This document shows positions 33,637 to 44,022 of a stretch of 64,000 nucleotides of DNA, one piece after another. The DNA is from Bathynomus jamesi (lineage: Eukaryota; Arthropoda; Malacostraca; Isopoda; Cirolanidae). Numbering within the stretch: position 1 is the stretch's first letter; the number at the start of each line of letters is the position of its first letter. The stretch spans positions 44,830 to 108,829 of the forward strand of contig JAJOZX010012270.1 in assembly GCA_023014485.1 (NCBI GenBank). Reading direction: 5' to 3'. The position numbers and the translations under genes were made by a program. The notes under the pieces were generated by a model. It searched no databases. It saw nothing but the letters and a program-made list of their open reading frames with translations, and was not told the DNA's origin.

Positions 33637-34171
33637 TGTTGTGGAAATAAACTCTGTCTATTAGAGTGGGTTTTAATTATCATATTTTGACCTTCACGTA
33701 GAAAAAAGTGAAGTTTTTTGCATTTAACAAGAGATTAGTGAATATAAGGAAGCACTTTTAAAAAATCATTATATTTGGTAAAAACATTGCATAAGAGAGT
33801 ATCACGGAAACGATAGAGTCCCTAGAAAAACCCAAGCTCAGAAGTCCATCAACGTGTACTACAAGTGGTCCCACAGGGTGTAATAAGATTGTTTATGCTT
33901 AAAGTTATTAAAAAAAAGATGCAGTGTTCTCAAAGCCTGTACACAGCGTTATATGGTGCTATGCAGCCTACCAGCCTATTTTTGACGATTACAAAGATGT
34001 TGTCTTATTCCACAAAGGTATTTATGACGTTGGTGATTTAAAGAATTATAACCATACGTTGATGATTTTATCCTAGAAATGAATAAAACGATTGCTGAGA
34101 CGTTTTACAGTGCTTTCCCACCATCTATTTCCTATTTTCAGTTTTAGCCCTATTATTATCTAGTTTTATAT

Positions 34172-34381
34172 AATGAAGAAGGTTGGAATGCTGCCTCATG
34201 AGGTGCACGCTTCACTACAAAGTACGAAGCGGCATAACACATCTCTAGACCACAATAAAACTAGAATTAAATGAATGGAGAGCGAATTGACGTATATTTT
34301 AAATAAACAATTACATCCTGATGAGAAAAGAATTTTATACCTAAAAGTTCTTTAGAAATTTCTTCAAGAGTATGAACACTA
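34172..34381 (+). pseudogene. Polinton structural-type ORF, N-terminal piece
   Basis: From ATG 34172 the frame reads Met-Lys-Lys-Val-Gly-Met-Leu-Pro-His-Glu, and later has a Pro-Asp-Glu-Lys-Arg-Ile-Leu-Tyr helix. This pattern occurs at the start of a common Polinton ORF lying just before the integrase. It has two in-frame stops and is cut at 34381 by the mariner insertion. The continuation lies at 36004. Upstream sequence back to 33760 also looks like degraded coding but was not identified. Confidence 0.5.
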
Positions 34382-36003
34382 CAGGGCGTCCCAAAAAAAA
34401 ACTATATACTCTTTATAGCATCATATATTTTATAATTTTAAAAAACCAAACAATATATTGTTATAGCAATTGCCAATGAAAGGTAAATTAGTAATCTAAG
34501 TGATCAAAATGTTATAGCGAGTTGTTTGCATATAAAATTTAATTAACTACGCCAAGTGCTCAAAATGTTCTCCGGCGGCATGAATGCACTTTTGAATGCG
34601 TCGACTAACTGATTCGCAGATATGGACTAATGTGGATGCTGTGATGGTCCCGCACTTTTCCCTAATTGCATCCTTAAGGTGTTCGAGTGTTGCAGCTCTT
34701 GTACCATAAACTGCATCCTTCAGGTAGCCCCACAAGTAAAAATCAAGTGGAGTCAAGTCCGGTGAACGTGGAGGATACTCAACGCTTCCTCTTCGTCCTA
34801 TCCAACGGTTAGGCAACGTTTCATCGAGGTACCTTCTGACATCACAATGATAATGTGATAATGAGGGGGGGAGGGCTCCATCTTGTTGAAAGTAAAAGTC
34901 GTCGTTTCCAAACAACTTCCGAACTGCAGGTATAATTTCTGTCCGCAGCATGTCGAGATATGCGGCACTGGTAACTGTCCCATTGAAGAAAAATGGTCCA
35001 ACCAAACCCCTGGATGATAAATCACACCATGCTGTTAATCCTGGTAAATTAACATGTTTATCCACATAAACGTGTGGATTATCAAGTGACCAGTACCTGC
35101 AGTTGTGTCGATTTACTGTGCCATTCAGCTTGAAGGTAGCTCATCAGACCACACGATTTTGTTGACAAACTGTACGTCTTCGGCTTCCATTGACTGAAAC
35201 CATTCACAAAATTCGAGTCTGCGATCAGGGTCATCTTCAGTCATGGCGTGTAACAGACTTGGAATGTAACTTTTCCATTTTGCCGACTTTAAAATCCGGT
35301 GAACACCTGATTTGCTGATTCCGGTCTCACAGGCACATTGCCTAACTGATTTCTGTGGTGATCGATTAAATTTTTGCAACACTAAAACGGAGTTTTCATC
35401 ACTCGCACTTGATTTGCGTCATCCAGATCTTCGCTTGTGCATGTCTTGAGCAGATCCCTATGCCTCAAACTTGTCACGGATGGTTGTAATGGCGAGACCT
35501 GTTGGTGGCTTTATACCAAATTCCCGGATCCATTGCCGCTGGGCTTCGGACACATTCTCAAATTTCCAATACCATTTCAGAACACTTTTTCGTTGCTCCA
35601 GTGTCAAACGTTTACGCAACATGGTTCTTTTGCTGAACTGAATAAAGTTGAATGCTGTAGAGTTTGTATCGTGGAATGAGTGCGTAGGCTAAGTCCGAAG
35701 CAAGCTAGTGAGTGACTAGACTACGTTCGGTCCATAGGCTTCGCCATTACAAGGCCTTTGATAAAACAAGGCCAGGCTTAGTCGACGCATTCAAAAGTGC
35801 ATTCATGCCGCCGGAGAACATTTTGAGCACTTGGCGTAGTTAATTAAATTTTATATGCAAACAACTCGCTATAACATTTTGATCACTTAGATTACTAATT
35901 TACCTTTCATTGGCAATTGCTATAACAATATATATATATTTTTTTTTAAATTATAAAATATATGATGCTATAAAGAGTATATAGTTTTTTTTGGGACACC
36001 CTG
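34382..36003 (-). mobile_element. Mariner-like transposon inserted in the Polinton ORF
   Basis: 1622 bp, ends CAGGG(C/T)GTCCCAAAAAAAA, TA on both sides (34380-34381 and 36004-36005). The inverted repeats are unusually long, about 235 bp (34382-34613 and 35773-36003). The outer parts include the last codons of the transposase, so the 5' end of the element carries an inverted copy of its own 3' coding end. The insertion splits a Polinton ORF. Confidence 0.85.
34547..35622 (-). pseudogene. Mariner-like transposase (broken)
   Basis: ATG at 35622. The N-terminal helix-turn-helix region includes Leu-Glu-Gln-Arg-Lys, and the second helical module includes Cys-Glu-Thr-Gly-Ile-Ser-Lys-Ser-Gly-Val-His-Arg-Ile. 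Catalytic residues appear as Val-Trp-Ser-Asp-Glu (first Asp), Phe-Gln-Gln-Asp-Gly-Ala (second) and Pro-Arg-Ser-Pro-Asp-Leu-Thr-Pro (third). The C terminus, 'GEHFEHLA', ends at 34547. Lesions are two in-frame stops near 35430 and 35460, a frameshift near 35120 and a small insertion after the second Asp. About 350 residues originally. A cut-and-paste enzyme, dead in this copy. Confidence 0.85.
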
Positions 36004-36480
36004 TATAAGGAACCTATGGAACTATCGGTAGTTATCAAGCATAGTGACGATACTGAACATGTTGAGACTAGAGACGATCATTCCGAAGACAATGATGGTG
36101 GGAACTTCCACCACCTCGAACAAATGATAAAAAATAGTCTTCCTAATACATTGAGAAATAAAAGCCTAAGTCTTTTAATCTATTGAGTGGTGATCCAATT
36201 ATACAATGTTCTAATACAAGTGAAGTTATTGGTGGAGGTTCAACGGTATCGGGTTCGAAAATAATTGACATCAGCTATGATTTGGTGAGAAAGTAGGAGA
36301 GGCCACTCCTACCAGGGTGGAACCATATTAAAACAAGGTTACAGCAGATGAACATTCAAAAAACATTGATCAATAACCAAAATAGAATTAAACCTCTGCA
36401 ACAAGCAATTCAATCCCCACACCAGAGTACTCCTCCAACAGGTACACCCTGTTTAAGACTTGAAAAGGAGGATCGTCAAC
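36004..36480 (+). pseudogene. Polinton structural-type ORF, C-terminal piece
   Basis: Continues the ORF interrupted at 34381. A frame contains Ser-Leu-Pro-Asn-Thr-Leu-Arg-Asn-Lys, and another, after a shift, has Gly-Ser-Lys-Ile-Ile-Asp-Ile-Ser-Tyr-Asp-Leu-Val-Arg-Lys followed by Leu-Pro-Gly-Trp. This 'VPxTLRxKA ... GSNIxDLxxxxxRKR ... PxGW' pattern is what I know from Polinton ORFs. Several stops and frameshifts. Confidence 0.5.
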
Positions 36481-36516
36481 ACTCGCCCCTCTCCACACGC
36501 TTCTGAAATACATAAA

Positions 36517-37205
36517 TGGCTGACGTATTAGATATTTCTAACCCCGCTTCTTACGGTAGGGTTGAGAGCTTCTACAGAGGTACCTATGCTGAAGGGATAA
36601 AAAAAAGATGTTGCAAATTTTTTGCATGAACAGGATGTTCATGCACTTTATAAAACTGTGCAAAGAGGGTTTAAATTGCTAAAACAAAAGCAGCATCATT
36701 GGACACTGTATGACAGGCAGATTTGAGTGATATGCAACGGTAAGCGACGTATAATGATGATTACAGGTATATTTTATTTATAATTGACGTCTTATCCAGA
36801 TACTTGTGGCTTGTACCGCTTAAAAATAAAACCCCAGACGTAGTTGCTAAAGGTACAAAGTCTTTGATGTTAAAGGAAAATAGAATACCAGCCTATTCTT
36901 GTACAGATTTAGGGAAAGAGTTTATATGTTGTTCTTTTCAAAACATGTTGGCGGAATTTAACATTATTTATTATAGCAGCAACTCAGTGCATAAAGCGTC
37001 TTTAGCCGAAAGGGTACATCGTTATTTTACGCACAAATATACTTACAGTACAGATACATACATACACATACTTAGTCAGTTATCATCACCCTACAACAAT
37101 CGCTCTTACCATCGCATGATTGAGACATCTCCTAATGAAGTTTTTAAAAGGGATGGTCATGTACTATGCTGAAGATCTAAATGGTTTAAGTGAGGGTTTA
37201 ATTTA
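36517..37205 (+). pseudogene. Polinton retroviral-type integrase (broken)
   Basis: Begins Ala-Asp-Val-Leu-Asp-Ile-Ser-Asn-Pro-Ala-Ser-Tyr-Gly with a short N-terminal region, then stops and shifts near 36610-36735. The 36804-37172 frame holds Leu-Trp-Leu-Val-Pro-Leu-Lys-Asn-Lys-Thr-Pro near the first catalytic strand, Thr-Asp-Leu-Gly-Lys-Glu-Phe (second Asp context) and an Ala-Glu-Arg-Val-His-Arg segment (Glu context). The last residues read Thr-Ser-Pro-Asn-Glu-Val. The rve-type core is therefore recognisable. A chromo-like tail may follow, but the frame breaks at about 37172. Confidence 0.65.
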
Positions 37206-37353
37206 GGAAAAAAAGCCGCTTAAAATCGAGAAAATCTTAGGAAGCAAAGGTTCGGGAAACGAAAATGTACCTGGTAAAATGGTTTGGCTACCCAGAGAGT
37301 TTCAATTCTTACATAAAAGCTGGTGTAGTAATGAGAGACTAATAGTATACAAC

Positions 37354-38203
37354 ATGTCTTCTGACCAGTGCTACGTCACATTGCCTTCCTCAGCCTCGCT
37401 GTGTCCATACCCAGCCAATACTCTGGCAAACTTCACAACAAATCTGCATAACCCTATCGATTTGCAACATGAGACATACGAGGTAGGATTGTATGAATTT
37501 CAACTGGATGCCAAGCTTTTAAGAAGTGTGGAGAAACAAATGTTTTTAATGGTTCTTAGAAAACGCGGTAAAGTTGAGAAAGCCGTTCCATTCAGCACGG
37601 AACGGCGATGTACAGTACTATAACACCGAAATAACACTAGGCCCTGGCCATTATGACATCATGGAAGATATTGTAAGAGGTCTAAATAAGAGCTTGGACA
37701 AATCAAAACTTACAAATGATCTATTTTTCGAAATAATACCCGTAGCATGGATTGCAGGAGCGGAAAATAATCTATTGTTAAGATCGGAGACGCAAAAAAA
37801 TATTAGGAACATAAAGGTGTTCAAGATTCTACCTAATGGAAGATATATTTTTGTTTTCCAAAGATATACATTTCACAAACTAGAGGATGACAAGGCTAGC
37901 TTATTATACCACTTAAAATTGCAAAATCTGCTAGACAGACTTCCTATGGGCTACATTTACAGTAATATTGTGGAACATCAGTTTGTGGGGGACAGTCAGG
38001 TGCTTTTGCTGCGCATTGTGCATATACCTGATCATGGAGGGAAAAGTTTGAGCATAACGTATGATAATCCCCGTTATGTCAAGGTTGCTTCTAACCTACT
38101 AAACAGTATTGTGATACATATCAGAACGATTGTAGATCAAAACTATCCATTCAGTTACGGGAGCTTAACAGTGAAACTTCACTTTCGACGTGTTACGGTA
38201 TGA
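37354..38203 (+). pseudogene. Polinton penton-like (minor capsid) protein, frameshifted
   Basis: ATG 37354 starts Met-Ser-Ser-Asp-Gln-Cys-Tyr-Val-Thr-Leu-Pro-Ser-Ser-Ala-Ser, a typical opening of the Polinton penton-like protein, with Asn-Pro-Ile-Asp-Leu and Glu-Val-Gly-Leu-Tyr-Glu-Phe soon after. A frameshift near 37590 joins a second frame (37574-38203) running to a TGA at 38201-38203. The overall length, about 280 residues, fits the family. It would form capsid vertices if the element made particles. This copy is broken. Confidence 0.65.
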
Positions 38204-38709
38204 TTCAAAAGCCTTTAGTCGTGTACTGTGGTGTGAGATACCAACGTGGTAATGGACTTGGTTCAATCTTTTTTTCTATACTACGAACGGCTGTCCACTT
38301 ACTAAAGAGTGGTTCCAAATTTCTCGGTCGGAAGGTTCTACAACAGTGGTGCACAAACTTTTTTGATGTGAGGGCCAAGCGAAGAAAATAACTAAATGTA
38401 TTAGCCTACTTACTTTCCATCTAAGTCATAAATTGGGTCACTTTTATATTCTAACTTTTTCATTGAATTGAAAAGACCCGTGGGGCCACTGAAAAGACCC
38501 GTGGGGGACACATTTGGCCCGCGGGCCAGGGTTTGTGCATCACTGTTCTACAATCAGGTATTAACACGGTTGAAGATGTGATGGCTGGTGTCAAAACTAA
38601 AAAAGCTTTGAAAAGACAATTATATCGTATGAGAAGTGAGATTATTGATGACGTTAATAAAATTGTGAAAAGAGATTGTGATGTAATGGGACCTAAAAAT
38701 CGGCAATAA
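38200..38709 (+). pseudogene. Small core-protein-like ORF of the Polinton, split by a MITE
   Basis: Starts ATG 38200, overlapping the stop of the upstream gene by four bases, as in tightly packed viral-type gene blocks. The first part (to 38343) has Gln-Arg-Gly-Asn-Gly-Leu-Gly-Ser and a hydrophobic helix. The second part (38554-38709) is basic and helical. The 202-bp MITE at 38344-38545 separates them. This arrangement resembles the small adenovirus pX-like basic proteins often found after the Polinton penton gene (family knowledge). The function is inferred only. Confidence 0.5.
38344..38545. mobile_element. hAT-type MITE
   Basis: Ends CAGTGGTGCACAAACTTTTT and an inverted counterpart finishing ...TTTGTGCATCACTG. 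An exact 8-bp duplication TTCTACAA flanks it (38336-38343 and 38546-38553). The interior has repeated 'GAAAAGACCCGTGGGG' units and a GGCCCGCGGGCC palindrome typical of such hAT MITEs. Confidence 0.9.
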
Positions 38710-38711
38710 AA

Positions 38712-38831
38712 ATGAAACGTCTAGTAAAGAAGAAGCAAATGTCACTTCGAGCCGTAAAACGAAAAAGAAAGACTTCTAAAAAATCAGAGCGATGCTCTAA
38801 GCGCATAAAGCCCATCGTTGACGTGAACTGA
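38712..38831 (+). CDS. Short Lys/Arg-rich peptide of the Polinton
   Basis: A 39-residue frame from ATG 38712, only two bases after the preceding stop, with about 40 percent Lys plus Arg (Arg-Lys-Arg-Lys-Thr-Ser-Lys-Lys). A nucleic-acid-binding basic peptide at this place fits the Polinton gene order. It is short enough that chance cannot be excluded. Confidence 0.4.
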   Translation: MKRLVKKKQMSLRAVKRKRKTSKKSERCSKRIKPIVDVN

Positions 38832-38849
38832 TATAAATCACTCTTGTAC

Positions 38850-39655
38850 AGTTATCTCTCATAGGTATTTGTGGTTCTATAGTGTAAGGTAGGATCTGGT
38901 ATTCGGTCCAAGCTACTCAACATACGTAGCTAGTCCACCCACGAACGCCCAGATCCGGCAATACTACAACTTTCTTTATTCTGAAGGTGCTTCCCAAAAA
39001 TAAACTGTATAAAAACAGTATAAAAATGTTGGGAGAAGTCGAAGGAATTAACTAAATTATTAAAATCAATCTGTCTAACGATAAAATACTCGTACATATT
39101 ATATGTCAAGAAATGTTTTATTTTAGTTTAACAAGAAATATATTATTAAAGTGTTTTCATTATAAAAATAAATATTTTAGAAATGGATGAAAGGTTGCAC
39201 TTGTGAAAAAAAAAATGAATAATATTTACATAATAAAAGTTTATCTACAGAATGTCTGAAAAAAGTTTAATTACTTCCTCGATTAGATTCATCTAATATG
39301 CTACCATTTTTCACCTCTTGGAGAAATCGCGTTTGGGCGCTATGATGAATATGAAATGCCTTTATATAACGCATATAAAATAAAACACATTTTAAAAAGA
39401 ACAACTTTCACTGATATTATGAGAGAAAAAATATAACACTTACTTTAAAATTTCGTCTGCGGTAAAGTTCAACATACTGAATTTATCACACACAAAGTAG
39501 CTTGGTTCACTGTTGAAAATTCGACTCATGAGTGCTGAACCAGTTCGATCTGTTTATATATGTTGGGGTATTGTAACTCGGCCCACAAAATTTCGTTATA
39601 TCTTCCCTGCTACCATGGGCACACATACTTACTTTATGTTACTTTATAAAGGTTT
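38850..39655. other. No gene recognised
   Basis: AT-rich sequence between the Polinton fragment and a LINE A copy. Confidence 0.5.
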
Positions 39656-39659
39656 GAAC

Positions 39660-40205
39660 GACGGTTCAGGATCGACCTGTGGTCGACCCATCTGCATCAT
39701 CCCGCCTCATCTGCGGAATTTGGTGAAGGAAGGAATTGCTCTCCGATCTCCTCCTGTATTCGTAGCCAGCCACGCATGGCTGGTCAGGGACTTTGCACAG
39801 GAATCTGTCCAGCTGGTTCTTGAAGTTATTCAGGTTGGTATGCTTGAGGTTTTTCACTTCTTTTGTCAGGGCATTAAAAAGCTTTAGGTCTCGTATTCTG
39901 AAAGTATTTTCCATCCTCGTTTTCATGGCCTTCTGTCTCACTGCAGTTGGTACAGTACAAAATCTGCCTCTTCTTTTATTCCATTTTGTTTCTATTTCAT
40001 TTCTAAGATTAGAGACAAAACCCTCGAGTATTTTCCATATGTATATTATTGTGTACCGCTCGCGTCTTCTTTAAAGAGAGTAGAGTTTCAGGGATTGTAG
40101 TCGAGACCAGTAGTCTTCACCTTTTGTTTCCTCTATCTTAGACATAAAAGTCCTCTGTATAGCTTCAATGTTCGCAATGTCTCGTTTTCTCTATGCGCTT
40201 GAGAT

Positions 40206-40277
<72 letters not shown>

Positions 40278-40955
40278 AGCAATACTCAATTTTTGGTAGG
40301 ACTAGACTCTTTCATAATTTGAGCATGATGTTTGCTTTTTTGCTGCCGAAGCTCCTCCAGATAATTCCCATTATTTTTCTAGCTGTTGTAATTTTGATGT
40401 TATAGTGCTCTCTGAATTCTGCATCCGATGACATTATTACTCCAAGATCCCTGACTTGTGGGTTTGGTGTTATCTGTTTGGTTTGCAGAGTTTTGTACCT
40501 TTTATTCTGTAGCACCTTCTTATTACCATATTTTAGAAGTTGGAATTTTTCTTCGTTGAACTTCATATTGTTGTCTTCTGCCCACTGGAATAATGTTTCA
40601 ATGATTTTTTGTAATTTTTATATGTCACCTTCGTTCAATATTTCCTTACATATCTTTGTTTCATCTGCGAAACATGATACAATACTGTTATTGATGTCTG
40701 CATCAATATCTGCAATCATTATTATGAATAGCAAGGGAGCTAATACTGTACCTTGTGGGACAGAGCTCACGACTTCTGGGACTTCTGACTTAACTCTATT
40801 TACTACCACTCTTTGTGTTTATTTTGTCAGAAAATTAAATATCCATCTTTCTAGGTTTCCAGTAATTCCTGTATTCTTAAGTTTGTGTGCGATGATTCCA
40901 TGGTCACATTTATCGAAGGCTTTAGCAAAGTCAGTATATATTACATCTATGTTTA
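39660..40955 (-). pseudogene. LINE 'A' reverse transcriptase, 5'-truncated copy
   Basis: Minus-strand pieces correspond block by block to the plus-strand copy at 54.0-55.2 kb: Tyr-Thr-Asp-Phe-Ala-Lys-Ala-Phe near 40930, Ser-Val-Pro-Gln-Gly-Thr-Val-Leu near 40760, then the catalytic block and the C-terminal domain ending at 39666. The catalytic Phe-Ala-Asp-Asp reads Phe-Ala-Asp-Glu here (near 40668). A (TA)n(TG)n microsatellite (40209-40276) interrupts the C-terminal domain. Dead, truncated copy. Confidence 0.8.
40207..40276. repeat. (TA)n(TG)n microsatellite inside LINE A
   Basis: Expanded at a spot where the other LINE A copy has only a short ACTCACA run. Confidence 0.9.
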
Positions 40956-40965
40956 AATATGTTTA

Positions 40966-41306
40966 TATAACCTTGGTTAACCTTGGTTTTTCTTCCGTCC
41001 GAATTGTTCATTCTGGCGAAGATCAAACTTGCCACTCCACCTTAGACCTACACTTTAACATGGAATCCGAACCACGCCCCATCAGCAGCGTAGCGGCTAA
41101 CCACTAGGCTACCCAGGGTACCCACCTATCTAACAACCAATTATTTTATTGTGTGGAAAGATAAACAGCTGCCTCTTCTCTTATTCCATTTTGTTTCTAT
41201 TTCATCAGCCCCAGTAAAGGCAGGCGGTGCACCTGCCTTTACTGGGAGTCGATCCCGGGTTCTATGGATTCGTAGTCAGCGACGCTAACCACTACACCAC
41301 CGAGGC
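40966..41306 (-). mobile_element. Dimeric tRNA-derived SINE
   Basis: Read on the minus strand, the first tRNA-like unit starts GCCTCGGTGGTGTAGTGGTT (A-box-like) with a B-box-like GGGATCGACTCCC. A second unit has TAGCCTAGTGGTTAG and GTTCGGATTCC. A second genomic copy is at 48815-49106. The 3' part contains a GCTTGACCTTCGTGA-like stretch shared with the 3' end of LINE B. A/B boxes are internal RNA polymerase III promoters. The copy carries an insertion near 41180-41240. Confidence 0.7.

Positions 41307-41307
<1 letters not shown>

Positions 41308-41362
<55 letters not shown>
41308..41362. repeat. (TA)n microsatellite
   Basis: Directly abuts the left end of the long-TIR element starting at 41364. 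Confidence 0.95.
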
Positions 41363-41367
<5 letters not shown>

Positions 41368-41599
41368 GGGTGTTCAGAAAGTCGCTATAGTTGGAAAATT
41401 TATTTATTTTACATACATATTAATAACTATGTACTAATGTAACTCATATGTACAGTTGTCCGTATATGTAATGTTCCTCGCCTCACAGGCAACTCCGTAC
41501 AAGTGGAAACGCTGCAGCGATAGTCAAGGTACCAGAACTGGGGAAGGTGGGGTGGAGGGGAACAACCGAGTCCAACAACATATAACATTGACATACAGG

Positions 41600-41806
41600 T
41601 AAGACGTCGTTCAAAAATTACGTAACGCTATTTTTGCTAAAACCTGACCCCCCCCTGTAACGTTCCGTAACGTGTGGGGTGGGGAAAGTGTTACATAACA
41701 TCTGAGGGGGTGTCTGGTCTAGAGTTACAAAACGTTCATGTGGGATTTGGGGTGTCAAGTTTTAACAAAAATAGAAATAGCGTTACGTAATTTTTGAACG
41801 GCTCCT
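41600..41806. mobile_element. MITE with GTTCAAAAATTACGTAACGC ends
   Basis: The ends GTCGTTCAAAAATTACGTAA and its inverse enclose about 150 bp with CCCC and GGGG runs. I see this end motif as a known type of MITE, but the superfamily is uncertain. Confidence 0.7.
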
Positions 41807-42263
41807 AATTATAATGTAATGTCGGAGTTCAACGCTGTTCACGATCATATTAATCGTTTATCTTTATGAACACAATGTTTACTAGTCTTATACAGTAATA
41901 AGGTTCCATTATGATTACTGCAAGTCTATATGAACAAATACCACAATACAACTTTTTATATACTAGTGAATTTGAAACAAAAATAGACATTACACAACCA
42001 TCCTCCACACTCCCTCATTCTCCTTCCCCACCCACCAGTCTCGCGTATATTAACTCATTATGTAACAATGCTAATAAAGCTGTTTGTAGAGTCCGTGTGC
42101 AGCTTTAAACCCTTACTAACTTACGAATCTACACAATTATATACGTATATATGTATTGACATTGAGCAAAAAAAAGATTGAGACAGTGTGAGAGAGAGCG
42201 AGGTAGAGGGGCAGAGAGAGTTAGTGGGAAATGGCTTATCGATTGTTACACAAAGAACATATT

Positions 42264-43617
42264 TATATATACTTATAAATTCATCCAATATTATACTAAT
42301 GTTTGTGAAATGACGTTAATGGGCCAAACCGTGGTATTGACATGGTTACATGCTGTCGCCATCCAGGAGAGACTACATATGGGCGTGTCAGTGGAAATCG
42401 TAAGGTGACGGTTACATGAAGCAGAATATCACCACCGGTTTATGGCTGATGCCTATTATATTACTAGTGTTTTCCAGATTGTATTTATATTATCAATGTG
42501 GAGAGATAATGATTTAATCACGATGGACAGATAAACCCATTAATGTTTTCTAGATTTCCTGTTGCCTTATAAATGTGGAGATATTATTAGATCTTAACAA
42601 GGAATACACGTATACATACAATAAAACACCAATTCTTTATTACAACAAATACGCAATGGTTGAGAATATTTTACTAAATAGTTTATCATACAAAATGCTC
42701 ACAATTTGCCATAGATTAACATGAATGGCACATCTATACCCGGCTCATAGTTAGTATTTGGTCCATCCCCCATTATTGTCTATTACATCTTGTAATCTGT
42801 GTGGCATAGCTGCAACATGGTTATGTATGATGTGTGGGTTCCTTCCGGTGGATCTCAGTCAGCTCTCCTAGTCCTTGCATGTGCATCCATCCCCACACAT
42901 TCGCCGTCACGGGCCCACCCTGTGCCACTTCGTAAATATTTTGGCGGGCATATCTCATGTTGTCCTGTCATCAACACCGAAGACGGTCGTGAGTTGTAGG
43001 CGCAAACGTCTTCTCATCAAAGAAGATAACTCTGTTCCAGTATGCGAGATCATCATTTATATGATGGCGAGCAAACGAGAACCTGGCCTGATGATGTCGT
43101 TCCTCGATCCTCTCTTTTTTGGAAGGAGTACAGTGGTGATATCCTGCTTCATGCTTCAGACAATCGTCTCCTTACGGTGTCCACTGACATGCCCATATGT
43201 AGTGTCTCCCGGATGGCGACTGCGTTGTTGATAGAATCGTTCTGCACTTCGTTGATTATTCTCCGGTCTTCTTCTGGGGTGGTCTTTCATGGTGCCCCAC
43301 ACTTAGGACGATCTAGCAAATGCCCAGTCTCCTGCCACCTCTGCACCCAGCGTCGAACAGTAGGCTTCGAAATTCCCAGTTCCATGGCTATGTCAACTAC
43401 AGAGAGGCCTGCTTCCCGCATACCAATTATCCGGCCTCGCTGTGCAATTTTATCTTGAGCTGGATTCATTTTCAGAGTCGGTGTTCGTCATACGGTGTAG
43501 AAATATGGTATGAATATAGATCATGCCACTAACTATGTCAACACCTCGGTTTGGCCCATCAACGTCATTTCACAAACATTAGTATAATATTGTATGAGTT
43601 TATAAGTATATACACAC
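42264..43617 (-). mobile_element. Tc1-like transposon (decayed)
   Basis: Inverted ends of about 90 bp share TATACTTATAAA, CAATATTATACTAATGTTTG and TGAAATGACGTTAATGGGCC (left, with the inverse at 43530-43617). The transposase remnant is on the minus strand. Confidence 0.75.
42700..43469 (-). pseudogene. Tc1-like transposase (broken, mostly deleted)
   Basis: From 43469 the first 60 residues give Arg-Gly-Arg-Ile-Ile-Gly-Met-Arg-Glu-Ala-Gly-Leu-Ser and Ser-Lys-Pro-Thr-Val-Arg-Arg-Trp-Val, the paired-like helix-turn-helix DNA-binding domain of arthropod Tc1 transposases. Downstream frames down to about 42700 are scrambled by stops and frameshifts, and the DDE motifs are not recognisable. The tail near 42740 (Asn-Tyr-Glu-Pro-Gly) is still family-like. 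Confidence 0.6.
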
Positions 43618-43746
43618 ATTGTAAACCAAGTTAATTTCGCGTTAGCAAATTTTCGCTCTTCCATATCCTTGGACGAGTTCGCGACATCATAATTTCGCGG
43701 TCAACATTTGCTAGTTACAATCTTACAGATTAAAATGACGTCATGA

Positions 43747-44022
43747 ATGACGACATTTATTCTAGATTGTGATTGGTCGAGGTTGAGATCGTATATCAAG
43801 GCAAGTTTTACCTCTTGGTATGCGGATAAAGTTTCAGCAGCACTCAACGTAAATAAATCTCTCGGTAAGATAGATTTGAAGCTCTCCACACTGAAACCTC
43901 TTCATGCTAAATGGATTGTCTGTGCATGGGATAACCTATACAAATTGAGGAGACCATTCGGAAGGTTTGGGAAGTCAGCTGCATTCATTACATTCTTGTT
44001 ATACAGTAATAATACAGTATAA
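43747..44022 (+). pseudogene. Tigger/pogo-like transposase C-terminal remnant
   Basis: A 91-residue frame with Lys-Ile-Asp-Leu-Lys-Leu-Ser-Thr-Leu-Lys-Pro-Leu-His-Ala-Lys-Trp-Ile-Val. This matches the third-Asp region ('DLKLSxLKPLHAKW') of Tigger/jerky-type DDE transposases. The DNA-binding domain and first two Asp are absent. Flanking sequence (43620-43700 and 44160-44215) has inverted 'GCGAAAATTT' blocks that may be the ends of a small Tigger derivative. Confidence 0.7.

Larger units (their letters stand above)
30870..33686. mobile_element. Palindromic Penelope-like locus
   Basis: Arms of about 1.25 kb (30870-32118 and 32440-33686) are imperfect reverse complements around a 320-bp spacer. 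Each arm contains a GIY-YIG fragment facing outward from the centre and then three degenerate copies of a roughly 190-bp terminal unit separated by AT-rich (ATTATTACA-like) minisatellite. In the left arm the units are at about 30975-31170, 31265-31455 and 31660-31860. The outer edges carry hammerhead-like motifs. Confidence 0.8.
33687..38850 (+). mobile_element. Fragment of a Polinton/Maverick-type element with nested insertions
   Basis: Decayed genes of a self-synthesising DNA transposon or virus-like element lie in order on the plus strand: a structural-type ORF (33950-34381 continuing 36004-36480), integrase (36517-37205), penton-like capsid protein (37354-38203), a small glycine/basic core-like protein (38200-38709) and a basic peptide (38712-38831). 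A mariner (34382-36003) and a hAT MITE (38344-38545) interrupt it. Terminal repeats, polymerase B, ATPase and protease were not found. Confidence 0.7.

Noticed and set aside
40478..41107. 209-codon plus-strand frame
   Set aside because: Antisense shadow of the LINE A reverse transcriptase on the minus strand. The similar frame at 53956-54651 minus was rejected for the same reason.
41230..41306. Functional tRNA gene (minus)
   Set aside because: A- and B-box-like sequences are present, but the pairing of arms is poor and the unit is one half of a dimeric repeated SINE.
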